DNA from: an uncultured Halieaceae bacterium | Lineage (GTDB): Bacteria; Pseudomonadota; Gammaproteobacteria; Pseudomonadales; Halieaceae | Direction: 5' to 3' | DNA: 64,000 nucleotides | NCBI GenBank assembly: GCA_938074045.1 | Contig: CALJGI010000022.1 | Location: 20,443-84,442 of the forward strand | Shown here: piece by piece, positions 9,718 through 19,084 of the stretch | Numbering within the stretch: the first letter of the stretch is position 1 | Layout: the number at the start of each line of letters is the position of its first letter | Program-made: the position numbers and the translations under genes | Notes under the pieces: generated by a model | What the model saw: only the letters and a program-made list of their open reading frames with translations | What the model was told of the DNA's origin: nothing | Databases searched by the model: none

Positions 9718-10320
9718 TTAGACGCCGCACCTGAGTACACCCACGCTCAACCCTTCAATCGCAAAATCGTGATCGCGCAGATCTACCTCGATGGCCTGGA
9801 AGTCGGGATTCTCGGCATGTAGTTCGACAAGGTGAGATTCGCGTCCAGGCTGAAACCGCTTGACGGTAACTTCGTCATCAATTCTTGCCACGACGATTTC
9901 GCCCTTGCTGGCGTGTTGGGTATTGTGCACGGCCAGCAGATCACCGTCGCAGATACCTATGCCTATCATGCTTTCACCACTCACCCGCAGGAAGAAGTCC
10001 GCCGCTGGTCGAAACAGCGTTGGGGTGATATCGCAATAATCCTCGATATGCTCCTCGGCGAGAATGGGACTGCCGGCTGCTACTCGGCCAATGATTGGAA
10101 GCCCTGGATTATCGGGCAGACGAATGCCGCGCGATGCCCCTGGGATGATCTCGATTGCACCCTTGCGCGCGAGGGCTTTCAAGTGCTCTTCCGCAGCATT
10201 GGCTGAGCGAAAGCCAAGCTCCTGAGCAATATCAGCGCGTGTTGGGGGATAACCGGTTTCGTCGATGTGGCGCCGAATCAGTTCCAGCACCTCTTCCTGC
10301 CTGCGGGTAAGTTTATCCAT
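9718..10320 (-). CDS. lexA: SOS repressor LexA
   Basis: Transcriptional repressor of the SOS regulon, inactivated by RecA-stimulated self-cleavage. The 200-residue protein has an N-terminal winged helix (residues 1-70, with [20 protein letters not shown] as recognition region) and a C-terminal S24-type peptidase domain. The cleavage site is Ala82-Gly83 in [13 protein letters not shown]. The catalytic dyad is Ser117 in SGESM and Lys154 in VTVKRF. Two SOS boxes and a promoter lie immediately upstream, so it represses itself. The peptide and order are typical of gammaproteobacteria. Confidence 0.97.
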   Translation of the reverse strand: MDKLTRRQEEVLELIRRHIDETGYPPTRADIAQELGFRSANAAEEHLKALARKGAIEIIPGASRGIRLPDNPGLPIIGRVAAGSPILAEEHIEDYCDITPTLFRPAADFFLRVSGESMIGIGICDGDLLAVHNTQHASKGEIVVARIDDEVTVKRFQPGRESHLVELHAENPDFQAIEVDLRDHDFAIEGLSVGVLRCGV

Positions 10321-10329
10321 GGCTCTGAT

Positions 10330-10345
10330 CTGTGATTATATACAG
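10330..10345 (-). promoter_or_regulatory. LexA (SOS) box, start-proximal
   Basis: CTGTGATTATATACAG matches the gammaproteobacterial CTGT-N8-ACAG operator. It ends nine bases before the lexA start codon and lies downstream of the predicted -10 element. Confidence 0.8.
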
Positions 10346-10346
10346 T

Positions 10347-10362
10347 CTGTAAGTATATACAG
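10347..10362 (-). promoter_or_regulatory. LexA (SOS) box, promoter-overlapping
   Basis: CTGTAAGTATATACAG is a second CTGT-N8-ACAG operator, one base from the first box and offset by 17 bases. It contains the predicted lexA -10 hexamer, so bound repressor would block RNA polymerase. Confidence 0.8.
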
Positions 10363-10379
10363 TATCAGCGCTTGTGCAA
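10352..10379 (-). promoter_or_regulatory. Predicted lexA promoter
   Basis: On the minus strand, TTGCAC (10374-10379) and TATACT (10352-10357) are separated by 16 bases. The -10 lies inside the upstream SOS box, consistent with autorepression. Confidence 0.6.
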
Positions 10380-10404
10380 GCGTAATGTCTGTCCTGACAG
10401 AACC

Positions 10405-10731
10405 TCAGATCTCGGTATCGTACAAGCCCAGTTCAAACTCAGGTTCAATCATCGCCAGGGGGCTGGTCCAATCATCCGGATGGAAGGGCTCGTCCGGATC
10501 CAAGCTGTCTTCACCGTCCATCTCATAGGGATTGCGCCAGTCTTCCGGTTCGGGAATTTCCTCGAGTTGCAGAAGACTCCAGTTTTCTATGTCGCACTCG
10601 CCCAGTTCACCATCGATGAATTGTTGTTCGATGGTGCGCTGACGTCTATCCCAGGCCACTACCTCAAAAACATTGCCCGACTGTAGATCGCGGTACCAGT
10701 TGCCGACTTCAGGTGTCACGTGCCGCATCAT
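10405..10731 (-). CDS. Conserved acidic hypothetical protein (DUF6763-like)
   Basis: A 108-residue, strongly acidic protein. The start is set at 10731 because GGAGGA lies nine bases upstream; longer reading in the same frame gives an arginine-rich segment without a ribosome-binding site. The recognisable part is VGNWYRDLQSGNVFEVVAW followed by EQQFIDGELGECDIENW, resembling a small beta domain seen in gammaproteobacterial proteins of the DUF6763 type. The C-terminal half is rich in Asp, Glu and Pro. It lies upstream of lexA on the same strand, with the SOS operators between them. Function unknown. Confidence 0.7.
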   Translation of the reverse strand: MMRHVTPEVGNWYRDLQSGNVFEVVAWDRRQRTIEQQFIDGELGECDIENWSLLQLEEIPEPEDWRNPYEMDGEDSLDPDEPFHPDDWTSPLAMIEPEFELGLYDTEI

Positions 10732-11020
10732 TTTGTATGCTCCTCCGTCACCATGAATGATGAACATATCATGCGGGTAGCCACTGTAAAGTATGACGTG
10801 AATGGCCGTTGATCTGGCGCAATTTCTCCGGCTCGATTTTGCGCGGATGCGTTTGTTTTCGGAATTCAACGGCTTAATCAGATATCATCAGAGGTTGGAT
10901 TAGCTTGTGTCACCAGTTTTAATCGTTGCAGGGACTTAGATTAAACTTGGTCATGCGAAAATTGTATAAGCAGTGCGCTGCCGGACTGGCAGTCACTGGC
11001 GGTCATTAAGGAAGCAACAC

Positions 11021-12136
11021 ATGAATTCACAAAGTCTCTGGGAGTTTTTTGGCCTCAGTGCGACCGGCCTCGACGCCTGGCTGATTGAAGCAGTGGTCAT
11101 CGTATCGATTGCCGGAACCACCCACCTCCTGTTGCGCAGCTTGTGGAAGCGTCTGCACACAGCCGCGGTGGAGTCTACCAACCAATGGGATGATATTGTT
11201 CTGGATGCCTCGGAGAAGCCGGTCCATATCTTGTGGCTGGTTATTGCGCTGTGGGTCCTGCTTGCCAATACTCACCGGCACTTTGATCTGAATCTGCTGT
11301 CGGCCCTCGATAATTTTGCCGATGCTGGAGCGATCCTGCTGATTTTCTGGTTCCTCATCCGCTTGATCAAAGGCGCTGAAGGCGAGTTGGTGCGTCAGCA
11401 CGGCACCACGGGTAATTCCGACGATATCGCCACTATTGTGGCTGTTGCGAAATTGCTACGAGTCACGGTCTGGGTCATCTCCATCTTGTTGCTGCTGCAA
11501 AATCTGGGTGTGAGCGTGTCGGGTATTCTCGCCTTTGGCGGTATAGGTGGCATAGCGGTGGGTTTTGCCGCGAAGGACATTCTGGCCAACTTTTTCGGGA
11601 GCCTCACGGTGTTCCTCGACCGCCCCTTTACAGTTGGTGATTGGATCCGGTCACCCGATCAGGAGATTGAAGGCACAGTCGAGGATGTAGGTTGGCGGAC
11701 CACAAGGATTCGAACCTTCGATCAACGTCCTTTGTACGTACCCAACTCTGTGTTCACCCACATTTCGATAGAAAACCCGTCACGCATGCGCAACCGGCGT
11801 ATTTACGAAACTATCGGCGTGCGCTATGAGGATTCCACCCAGGTGGCATCAATCATCGAGCAGGTGAAGGAGATGCTGCAGGAGCACCCCGAAATCGACC
11901 CGGGGCGAACACTGATTGTGAACTTCAATAGCTTTGGTCCTTCATCCCTTGATTTTTTTGTGTACACCTTTACCCGCACCACCAATTGGGTGCGCTACCA
12001 CGAGATAAAACAAGAGGTGTTGTTGCGGATCCTGGAAATCATTCATGAAAATGGAGCAGATGTCGCGTTCCCGACACGTACGTTGCATCTAGAGGGGATG
12101 TCCATAGAGCCAGAGCTGGTCGGCCTGAATGGTTAA
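11021..12136 (+). CDS. Small-conductance mechanosensitive channel (MscS family)
   Basis: Inner-membrane channel that opens under membrane tension to release solutes. The ATG at 11021 is chosen because AAGGAAG lies six bases upstream; the longer frame lacks this. Four or five membrane helices precede the pore-lining helix and the beta domain signature GGIGGIAVGFAAKDILANFF. The cytosolic domain carries DRPFTVGDWI and VEDVGWRTTRIRTFDQRPLYVPNS, both family hallmarks. The product is about 371 residues. The gene's last eight bases overlap the start of the next gene, indicating translational coupling. Confidence 0.93.
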   Translation: MNSQSLWEFFGLSATGLDAWLIEAVVIVSIAGTTHLLLRSLWKRLHTAAVESTNQWDDIVLDASEKPVHILWLVIALWVLLANTHRHFDLNLLSALDNFADAGAILLIFWFLIRLIKGAEGELVRQHGTTGNSDDIATIVAVAKLLRVTVWVISILLLLQNLGVSVSGILAFGGIGGIAVGFAAKDILANFFGSLTVFLDRPFTVGDWIRSPDQEIEGTVEDVGWRTTRIRTFDQRPLYVPNSVFTHISIENPSRMRNRRIYETIGVRYEDSTQVASIIEQVKEMLQEHPEIDPGRTLIVNFNSFGPSSLDFFVYTFTRTTNWVRYHEIKQEVLLRILEIIHENGADVAFPTRTLHLEGMSIEPELVGLNG

Positions 12137-12872
12137 GCTCGCTATTATCGGGGGCACCGGTGTCTCCGAATTGCCGGGCCTTGAACCTCGGCAGCGTCAC
12201 CAAATAAATACCCGCTATGGAGACCCCTCCGGCGAGCTTGTTGAAGGATTGTTTGCCGGCAGCGAAGTGGTTTTCCTGGCGCGACATGGACAGCCACACC
12301 GGTTGCCCCCGCATGCAATCAACTACCGTGCAAATTTGTGCGCGCTCGTGGATCTGGGGGTGGATACCGTGATTGCAACGAATGCGGTGGGTAGTCTGCG
12401 GCCGGAATGGACTCCATCCTGGCTTGTTATTCCGCACCAGATTATTGATTACACATGGGGCCGGGAACATTCCATTTACGAAGGTCGGGATGACGCGCTG
12501 GACCATATCGATTTTACCCACCCTTATGATTCTGAACTGCGACAAAGGTTGTTAGACGCAGCTGCTAGTTTGGATATGCCCCACGCCGCTCAGGGTGTTT
12601 ACGCAGCTACCCAGGGGCCCCGCCTGGAAACCGCCGCAGAAATTAACAGACTGAGACGCGATGGCTGTGACATTGTTGGTATGACGGCAATGCCCGAAGC
12701 ATCGCTGGCAAGGGAGTTGTGCCTCAAGTATGCTGCCGTTTGCACGGTTGTGAATCCTGCCGCAGGTATTGGTGAGGAGCCACTAACACTGGATGCCATG
12801 CGAAGGGTGATTGAGGAGACAGCGGATCCTATTGCGAAGCTTTTGGTCAGCGTACTGCCGGAACTGGTTTAG
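12129..12872 (+). CDS. mtnP: S-methyl-5'-thioadenosine / thioinosine phosphorylase
   Basis: A 247-residue purine nucleoside phosphorylase family II enzyme that splits a methylthio-nucleoside with phosphate into the free base and 5-methylthioribose-1-phosphate. Phosphate-site residues are visible in IIGGTGVSELPG and ARHGQPHRLPPHAINYRAN; the base-binding region TQGPRLETAAEI and TAMPEASLARE follow. The Pseudomonas gene at the equivalent position, just next to csiV-mfd, prefers methylthioinosine, so this enzyme may too; sequence reading cannot settle that. The start overlaps the mechanosensitive channel gene by eight bases, and the end overlaps convergent csiV by four. Confidence 0.88.
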   Translation: MVKLAIIGGTGVSELPGLEPRQRHQINTRYGDPSGELVEGLFAGSEVVFLARHGQPHRLPPHAINYRANLCALVDLGVDTVIATNAVGSLRPEWTPSWLVIPHQIIDYTWGREHSIYEGRDDALDHIDFTHPYDSELRQRLLDAAASLDMPHAAQGVYAATQGPRLETAAEINRLRRDGCDIVGMTAMPEASLARELCLKYAAVCTVVNPAAGIGEEPLTLDAMRRVIEETADPIAKLLVSVLPELV

Positions 12873-13840
12873 CGATTACTCCCTGAGGGTAAAGCACCAG
12901 CGTTAAACCGTTCTGCCTTGATCAGCAATCCAAACATGGGATGGTCAATAAAGTGTTGTTCACCGCTGCGCATTCGACGATCTGCCTGCATCAGAACTGC
13001 ACCTCGATAGGGATAGTCCCGGGTATCCATTGCCTGGTAATCCTGATGATGCTGTTCCCCGCTTACAAGGGCAACCTCGCCATCCTGTGATTTGTCTGCG
13101 ACCTGTAATGACGTCAGATCCAGCCCATCCAACACGACCTGAAAGCGCCAGGGCTCTTCGGTTGTGAGCAGCGGAGGCCTTGGTGGTGGTAATTGTTCAG
13201 GTACTTCCGGCAAATCACTATTAAACCAAAGCGATGCCTTCACATGCAGATATCGACCAGCAGACAGGGAAATGCTGCCCTGCAGTTCGGGGTAGTCTCC
13301 GCGCAAGGTACCGCCACTTATAGCGATAGACCGGGCAGTATTCTCAGCGCCTATGGGTTGTCGCCAACCCTGCAGTAACAGGACACGATAGTTCCGACTG
13401 TTGCGCATGCGTCTGGCGCGGTCGTGGAGGTCCAGCTCGCTGATATTGAGTTCCCGGTAGGGAGTGGGCACACGCAACAAGACACTGTCAGGGAGTAGCT
13501 GCCGCCGATCTCGCACATAGTCGGTTACCATGGCTTGATACGGCTCCACCGGAGTCATGGCCAGATCGAAGGGGGTATGCCAGTCGCTGTCCTCCACCAC
13601 CAGCCAGTCCCGGGGTGGCCCGAGTGGCTGGCTAGACAGCGGATAGATGAGTTCGATATCTGAAGGCCATTCCTCGTTGCTCGGGTATTCGGCAGTTACG
13701 TAGGTGAATGCCAGAATTTCAACCTGGTACCAATCGTCATTGGCGGCGGCATGGACGGGTGCACTGATCAATAGGCACAATGCTGCCAGTACTGTGCATA
13801 ACTGTCTGAAAGAGGGTGTTGAGACTGCGGAAAATTTCAA
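12869..13840 (-). CDS. csiV: Peptidoglycan-binding protein CsiV
   Basis: Periplasmic protein of 323 residues with a signal peptide ending near SAPVHAA. The conserved N-terminal signature DDWYQVEILAFTY and the later ARRMRNSRNYRVLLLQGWRQP identify the CsiV family, whose characterised member binds peptidoglycan and supports the LpoA-PBP1a cell-wall synthase. The gene starts inside the mfd stop codon (four-base overlap), so it is translated in the mfd transcript. The Mfd-CsiV order is the same in Pseudomonas. Its stop overlaps the convergent phosphorylase gene. Confidence 0.88.
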   Translation of the reverse strand: MKFSAVSTPSFRQLCTVLAALCLLISAPVHAAANDDWYQVEILAFTYVTAEYPSNEEWPSDIELIYPLSSQPLGPPRDWLVVEDSDWHTPFDLAMTPVEPYQAMVTDYVRDRRQLLPDSVLLRVPTPYRELNISELDLHDRARRMRNSRNYRVLLLQGWRQPIGAENTARSIAISGGTLRGDYPELQGSISLSAGRYLHVKASLWFNSDLPEVPEQLPPPRPPLLTTEEPWRFQVVLDGLDLTSLQVADKSQDGEVALVSGEQHHQDYQAMDTRDYPYRGAVLMQADRRMRSGEQHFIDHPMFGLLIKAERFNAGALPSGSNR

Positions 13841-16800
13841 GCTGCTGGTGCCGCGGGTTGTTGGCTGAGGTCAGATAGTAAGTTGTCGACACAGACAAAT
13901 CTATGTTCCTCGTCCGTTAGCGAGGCACTGAACCTCAGGCTCGAGGCACCTGTCAGTCGATAGATATCCGGTTTGTCCTGCACTAGCCTTACTAATGTCA
14001 GGGGGTCGACCCTGGTGCCCTCGGCAAATTCAACCACGCCGCCATTAACCCCGGCTTGTATTTTTCGTATTCCCGCCGCAGTGGCCCGCAGTTTCAATCC
14101 GGTGATGCGAAACAGATTCTTGCAGGCCTCGGGAAGCAGCCCAAACCGGTCGATCATTTCCACCTGTAGTGCCCGCAGGGCCTCCTGATCAGCCGCTGCG
14201 GAGATTCGCTTGTAAAGAATCAGGCGAGTGTTAATGTCTGGCAGGTAATCGTCTGGAATCAGTGCCGGAACTCTTAGGTCAACCTCGGTCCCCAGAGTTT
14301 CCATTTCCTCGAGTCGTGGCATTTCCCCACTCTGCAGAGCTGCCACCGCGCGCTCGAGCATGTCCATGTACAGGGTGAATCCAACGGAGTGAATTTGTCC
14401 GCTTTGATCCTCACCGAGTAACTCTCCTGCTCCTCGAATTTCCAGGTCGTGTGTGGCCAGCATATAACCAGCGCCCAGATCACCCGCCTGGGAGATGGCT
14501 TCCAGTCGCTTGCGGGCGTCGCCGCTCATGGCGGTGTGTGGCGGGCAGAGCAGGTAGGCATAGGCCTGGTGGTGGGAGCGACCGACGCGGCCGCGCAACT
14601 GGTGCAACTGGGCCAACCCCAATTTGTCTGCGCGTTCCATCACGATGGTGTTGGCGTTGGGCACGTCGATGCCTGTCTCGATAATCGTCGAACACATCAA
14701 TACATGGTATTTGTGATGATAGAAATCGGACATGACACGCTCGAGTTCTGTTTCACGCATTTGCCCGTGTGCTATGCCGATGCTCAGACCAGGAACCAGT
14801 TCTTTCAGCTTGCGGGCCGCTTCATCAATGGTCTTAACCTCGTTGTGCAGGTAGTAAACCTGACCGCCGCGCAAGTTCTCACGCAGAATCGCCTCCTTGA
14901 CCAATGCACGGTCGTATTCGCGGATGAACGTCTTTATCGACAGTCTTCGTGCCGGTGGGGTTGCAATAATGGACAGATCACGCATACCGCTGATGGCCAT
15001 GTTCAGGGTCCGGGGTATCGGTGTGGCTGTGAGCGTGAGAATATCTACCTGGGCCCGCAGCGCCTTCAATGCATCTTTCTGTTTAACGCCAAAGCGGTGT
15101 TCCTCATCGATGATCAACAAACCCAGATCGTGATAATTGAGGTTGGATTGCAGCAGTCGGTGGGTGCCGATCAGGATGTCGATTTTTCCGTCACTGAGCT
15201 TTTGTGCAACCTGCTTTTGCTCAGCCGCGCTGCGGAAACGGGAGATGACATCCACGTGCACCGGCCAGTCGGCGAAACGATCGGAGAAGGATTCAAAGTG
15301 TTGCTGTGCCAGCAGCGTGGTTGGAACCAGTATGGCGACCTGTTTACCGCCGTGGACAGCGCAGAAAGCGGCACGCATGGCAACTTCGGTTTTGCCGAAC
15401 CCGACGTCACCGCATACCAGTCGATCCATGGGACGTGCAGCATACATATCTTTGAGTACGGCATCGATGGCTGTCTGCTGGTCCGGGGTTTCCTCGAAGG
15501 GAAAGGCGGCGGCAAACACATCATAGGCTTCGCCTGGGTTGGCAAATGCATAGCCCTCACGGGATTCCCGCTCGGCGTAAATAGCGAGCAGTTCGGCGGC
15601 GACGTCGTTGACTTTTTCCGCCGCTTTGCGACGGGCCTTCTGCCACTGCTCACTACCTAGGCGGTGCAAGGGCGCGAGTTCAGGATCAGCCCCCGAGTAG
15701 CGCGAGATCAGGTGCAGTGAAGCGACCGGAACGTACAGTTTGGAGTCGTCCGCATATTGTAGGGTAAGAAACTCGGTAGTTTGTTGGTCTACCTCCAGGG
15801 TTTGTAAGCCAAGATAGCGTCCCACGCCATGCTCCAGATGTACTACTGGAGTGCCTTTGTGCAACTCGCTCAGATCCCGCACCACGGCATCACGCTGCTG
15901 TGTATCACCGCGGCGACGTCGGCGCTGGGCAACGCGCTCGCCGTACAATTGCGACTCGCACACCAGCATGTCCGTTTGGTCATCAAAATACAGACCTCGA
16001 TCCAGTGGCGCTATGGTGATGGCCAACTTTGCTGTGCTGTGTTGGAACTCTGACCAGTTTTCTACTGGTTCACTCTGCAGTCCTGCTTCAGTCAACTGCT
16101 CCAGCAACACTTCGCGTCTACCGGCTGACTCCGCCCCCAGCAGTACGCGGCCCTGATGGCGGTCGAGGAGAGCCGCAATGCGCGCCGCCGCGCTCTGGGT
16201 GCTGGCCGCAGCAAGTTCCGGACCGAGGTCCGGTGGCGGGTCGAATTCGAGTCTATGGTGGGCGGGGGCGTCCGGTTGAAGCCGGAATTCCAGTAGTGGG
16301 AATTCCTTGATGGCCTGATACAGTTCCGGCACCGGCACAAATCCCCTGGCCGGGGGAAGTAGAGGCCGGCGCGGATCAACACCATACTCCTGAAAACGGT
16401 CGTTCACCTCTCGCCAGAAGGATTCTCCGGCTGCGTGATGATCCCCTAACGCTACCAGCAGCGTGTCCGGGGGCAGGTAGTCGAGGAGGGTATCGCATTG
16501 CTCAAAAAACAGTGGCAGGTAGTACTCGGCGCCACTGGGTATCCGTCCCGAGGTAATATCGGTGTACATTGGGCAGCGTCGGTAATCGACATCAAAATTG
16601 GACAACCAGTTGTTCTTGAAGCGCTCTATGCCAGCGTGATCAAGCGCCAGTTCTCTGGCGGGCAGCATGTTAATGCACTCTACCTGAGACACGGTACGCT
16701 GGTTTTCCGGATCAAAGGTGCGCAGGGTATCCACCTCGTCGTCCAGCAGATCTATGCGAAAAGGTAGGTCAGCCCCCATGGGAAACAGATCTATCAATGA

Positions 16801-17313
16801 CCCACGCAGCGCGAATTCGCCTCGCTCGAACACAGTTTCTACACAGGTGTATCCGCTTTGTTCCAGCGATCGTCGGAAGTCATCGACGGACAGGTAGTCA
16901 CCGCGATTGACCACCAGACTGTTACCGCCGACAAAGGTGCGGGGAGGCAGACGGTGCATCAGGGTGGTAATTGGGGTGATCAGTATTCCCGCATTCGTCT
17001 GGGGCAGCTGATACAGGGTCTGCAGACGCTCTGAGATAATGTCCTGGTGTGGTGAAAACGTGTCGTAGGGCAGCGTCTCCCAGTCAGGAAAGACCATGAC
17101 GTCAATGTCAGCATGGCGACAGAAAAAGGCGAGCTCCCGCTCAAGTGTGTGCGCTGTCTGCGTGTTGGGTGTGATTAGCAGGAGCAGGCGATTCTCAGCG
17201 GCCGCCAATTGCCCGGTCAGATAGCCCGCCATCGAGCCGTATACCGGCCCCACGGCGAACCGTTTGCCTGGTTTTAATGACGCGCTGATCAAGTCAATAA
17301 GTGCTTCACTCAT
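13837..17313 (-). CDS. mfd: Transcription-repair coupling factor Mfd
   Basis: ATP-driven translocase that removes RNA polymerase stalled at DNA lesions and recruits UvrA. At 1158 residues it has full family length. An N-terminal UvrB-like region precedes the RNA polymerase interaction (CarD-like) domain, VVHLEHGVGRYLGLQTLEVD. The helicase core has Walker A in CGDVGFGKTEVAM near residue 635 and the DEEH motif in LLIIDEEHRFG near 733. The C-terminal domain keeps IPDDYLPDINTRLILYKRI. It overlaps csiV by four bases and is divergent from gap. Confidence 0.97.
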   Translation of the reverse strand: MSEALIDLISASLKPGKRFAVGPVYGSMAGYLTGQLAAAENRLLLLITPNTQTAHTLERELAFFCRHADIDVMVFPDWETLPYDTFSPHQDIISERLQTLYQLPQTNAGILITPITTLMHRLPPRTFVGGNSLVVNRGDYLSVDDFRRSLEQSGYTCVETVFERGEFALRGSLIDLFPMGADLPFRIDLLDDEVDTLRTFDPENQRTVSQVECINMLPARELALDHAGIERFKNNWLSNFDVDYRRCPMYTDITSGRIPSGAEYYLPLFFEQCDTLLDYLPPDTLLVALGDHHAAGESFWREVNDRFQEYGVDPRRPLLPPARGFVPVPELYQAIKEFPLLEFRLQPDAPAHHRLEFDPPPDLGPELAAASTQSAAARIAALLDRHQGRVLLGAESAGRREVLLEQLTEAGLQSEPVENWSEFQHSTAKLAITIAPLDRGLYFDDQTDMLVCESQLYGERVAQRRRRRGDTQQRDAVVRDLSELHKGTPVVHLEHGVGRYLGLQTLEVDQQTTEFLTLQYADDSKLYVPVASLHLISRYSGADPELAPLHRLGSEQWQKARRKAAEKVNDVAAELLAIYAERESREGYAFANPGEAYDVFAAAFPFEETPDQQTAIDAVLKDMYAARPMDRLVCGDVGFGKTEVAMRAAFCAVHGGKQVAILVPTTLLAQQHFESFSDRFADWPVHVDVISRFRSAAEQKQVAQKLSDGKIDILIGTHRLLQSNLNYHDLGLLIIDEEHRFGVKQKDALKALRAQVDILTLTATPIPRTLNMAISGMRDLSIIATPPARRLSIKTFIREYDRALVKEAILRENLRGGQVYYLHNEVKTIDEAARKLKELVPGLSIGIAHGQMRETELERVMSDFYHHKYHVLMCSTIIETGIDVPNANTIVMERADKLGLAQLHQLRGRVGRSHHQAYAYLLCPPHTAMSGDARKRLEAISQAGDLGAGYMLATHDLEIRGAGELLGEDQSGQIHSVGFTLYMDMLERAVAALQSGEMPRLEEMETLGTEVDLRVPALIPDDYLPDINTRLILYKRISAAADQEALRALQVEMIDRFGLLPEACKNLFRITGLKLRATAAGIRKIQAGVNGGVVEFAEGTRVDPLTLVRLVQDKPDIYRLTGASSLRFSASLTDEEHRFVCVDNLLSDLSQQPAAPAA

Positions 17314-17385
17314 GGGTGTAAGCTGGCCCGCCAGTAAAAAGGGGGCGTATTGTACGTAACGACTGGATTTTTAGCCACGGATTGG

Positions 17386-17414
17386 TTGCAGACAGGCAGC
17401 CATATGAAGATAAT
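17386..17414 (+). promoter_or_regulatory. Predicted gap promoter
   Basis: TTGCAG at 17386-17391 and GATAAT at 17409-17414 are spaced by 17 bases, about 45 bases before the gap start codon in the divergent mfd-gap interval. Confidence 0.5.
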
Positions 17415-17459
17415 ACGCGCACTCTCTGACCCCCCCCTAACAAAGGCAGGAATTTCCAC

Positions 17460-18929
17460 TTGGATCAGCAGCAGCGCCAGCGACCCGACGACTATTTCAG
17501 TGATTGGAAGGAGCGTGAGGCGCTCGCCGAGGCCATGATACCCGTGGTAGGCAAACTCTCGCGTGAAAAGAGTGTAAAAACCTACATCTACGGACAGGCA
17601 CTGGTAGGTAGGTCTGTTATTGCCATTATGCGTGCGCACCGCTATGTGCGCCAGGTTGAGCAGAACGAGCTGTCAGAATTCGAAACCTTCCCCATTCTCA
17701 ATGCACTGGCTGCGCTGGATCTCGGCACGGCCCATATTGATCTGGGACGCTTGGCGGTTTTGTACGAAAACGGGCCGAAGAGTTCAGGCCAGTCGGTCGA
17801 CGATTTCGTTCGCGACCAGGTCTCGGACCTGATTGGCAGCAAGAAGAAGCCGATTGAGCAACCCCGAGATGTGGTGCTCTACGGATTTGGTCGTATCGGT
17901 CGCCTGATGGCGCGACTTCTCGTTGAGAAGGCTGACAGCGGCAATACGCTGCGGCTGCGAGCCATCGTCGTGCGGAAGGGCAAGGCCGATAACGATCTGG
18001 TGAAGCGGGCCAGCCTGCTGCGCCGCGATTCAATTCATGGCGCCTTTAATGGCACCATTCGGGTGGATGAAGAGCGCCAGTCATTTGTGGCCAACGGCAA
18101 CGAGATCAAGGTTATCTACTCAGATGGACCAGATCAGGTTGACTACACAGCCTATGGTATCAACGACGCTATCGTGATTGATAACACCGGCATCTGGCGT
18201 GACGAAGAAGCGCTGGGTCTGCACCTCAAAGCGAAGGGCGTGTCCAAGGTCATCCTGACAGCGCCGGGCAAAGGCAGCCTCAAGAATATCGTCTATGGTG
18301 TGAACAACCACCTGATCGAAGATGACGATAGATTGATTTCTGCCGCCTCATGCACCACCAATGCCATTGTGCCGCCATTGAAAGCCATGGACGATGAATA
18401 CGGTATTGTCAGCGGCCACGTGGAGACAGTCCATGCCTACACCAATGACCAGAACCTGATCGACAATTACCATCCGGCCAATCGCCGGGGACGCAGCGCT
18501 CCCCTCAACATGGTCCTGACAGAAACCGGGGCGGCGAAAGCCGTAGGTAAAGTGCTGCCAGATCTGGATGGCAAACTGACCGGAAACGCAATACGGGTGC
18601 CAACCCCTAATGTCTCCATGGCGATTCTGCACCTCAATTTAAGCCGGCAGGTGACGGCGGAGGAGGTCAACGAGTACATGCGGCAAATCGCATTGCACTC
18701 GGACCTGCGCAAGCAGATAGATTTTTCAAACTCGCCGGAGGTGGTATCCACCGACTTTGTCGGTTCCAGACACGCCTGTATCTATGACGCTGAAGCCTCT
18801 ATAACCAACGGCAATCAGGTGGTGATGTATCTCTGGTATGACAATGAGTTTGGCTATAGCTGTCAGGTACATCGGGTGCTTGAACAAATGGCCGGGGTGA
18901 AGTACGCGGTATATCCGCAAAGAGACTGA
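17460..18929 (+). CDS. gap: Glyceraldehyde-3-phosphate dehydrogenase, long form
   Basis: NAD(P)-dependent oxidation of glyceraldehyde-3-phosphate. The GAPDH core begins around residue 137 with VVLYGFGRIGRLMARLL; the catalytic cysteine is Cys298 in AASCTTNAIVPP, and the C-terminal WYDNEFGYSCQV is intact. Ordinary enzymes are about 335 residues, whereas this one is 489 because of an N-terminal helical extension (residues 1-135, KLSREKSVKTYIYGQALVGR and following). Pseudomonas has a comparable long form at the same place beside mfd. The TTG start has AGGA eight bases upstream. What the extension does is unknown. Confidence 0.9.
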   Translation: MDQQQRQRPDDYFSDWKEREALAEAMIPVVGKLSREKSVKTYIYGQALVGRSVIAIMRAHRYVRQVEQNELSEFETFPILNALAALDLGTAHIDLGRLAVLYENGPKSSGQSVDDFVRDQVSDLIGSKKKPIEQPRDVVLYGFGRIGRLMARLLVEKADSGNTLRLRAIVVRKGKADNDLVKRASLLRRDSIHGAFNGTIRVDEERQSFVANGNEIKVIYSDGPDQVDYTAYGINDAIVIDNTGIWRDEEALGLHLKAKGVSKVILTAPGKGSLKNIVYGVNNHLIEDDDRLISAASCTTNAIVPPLKAMDDEYGIVSGHVETVHAYTNDQNLIDNYHPANRRGRSAPLNMVLTETGAAKAVGKVLPDLDGKLTGNAIRVPTPNVSMAILHLNLSRQVTAEEVNEYMRQIALHSDLRKQIDFSNSPEVVSTDFVGSRHACIYDAEASITNGNQVVMYLWYDNEFGYSCQVHRVLEQMAGVKYAVYPQRD

Positions 18930-18946
18930 GACATGTCGCTCATTAA

Positions 18947-18975
18947 TTGGTTGGTCCGGCAGGATCAACTATAAT
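18947..18975 (+). promoter_or_regulatory. Predicted nqr operon promoter
   Basis: TTGGTT at 18947-18952 and a perfect TATAAT at 18970-18975 are spaced by 17 bases, about 110 bases before nqrA. This leaves a leader of around 100 bases in which I see no clear regulatory structure. Confidence 0.55.
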
Positions 18976-19084
18976 GCGGCACTGCAAATTGAGTCTGGAA
19001 AAAGAATTTCGATAACTCATCCGACAGGCGATGGCATGGATTGTGCCGGGGTGTATGGCGGATGGTGAATAGCAGGATAGATGT

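Noticed and set aside
14449..15660. Plus-strand frame of 403 residues inside mfd
   Set aside because: Fully antisense to conserved helicase motifs of Mfd; composition rich in Gln, His and Cys is typical of a shadow frame.
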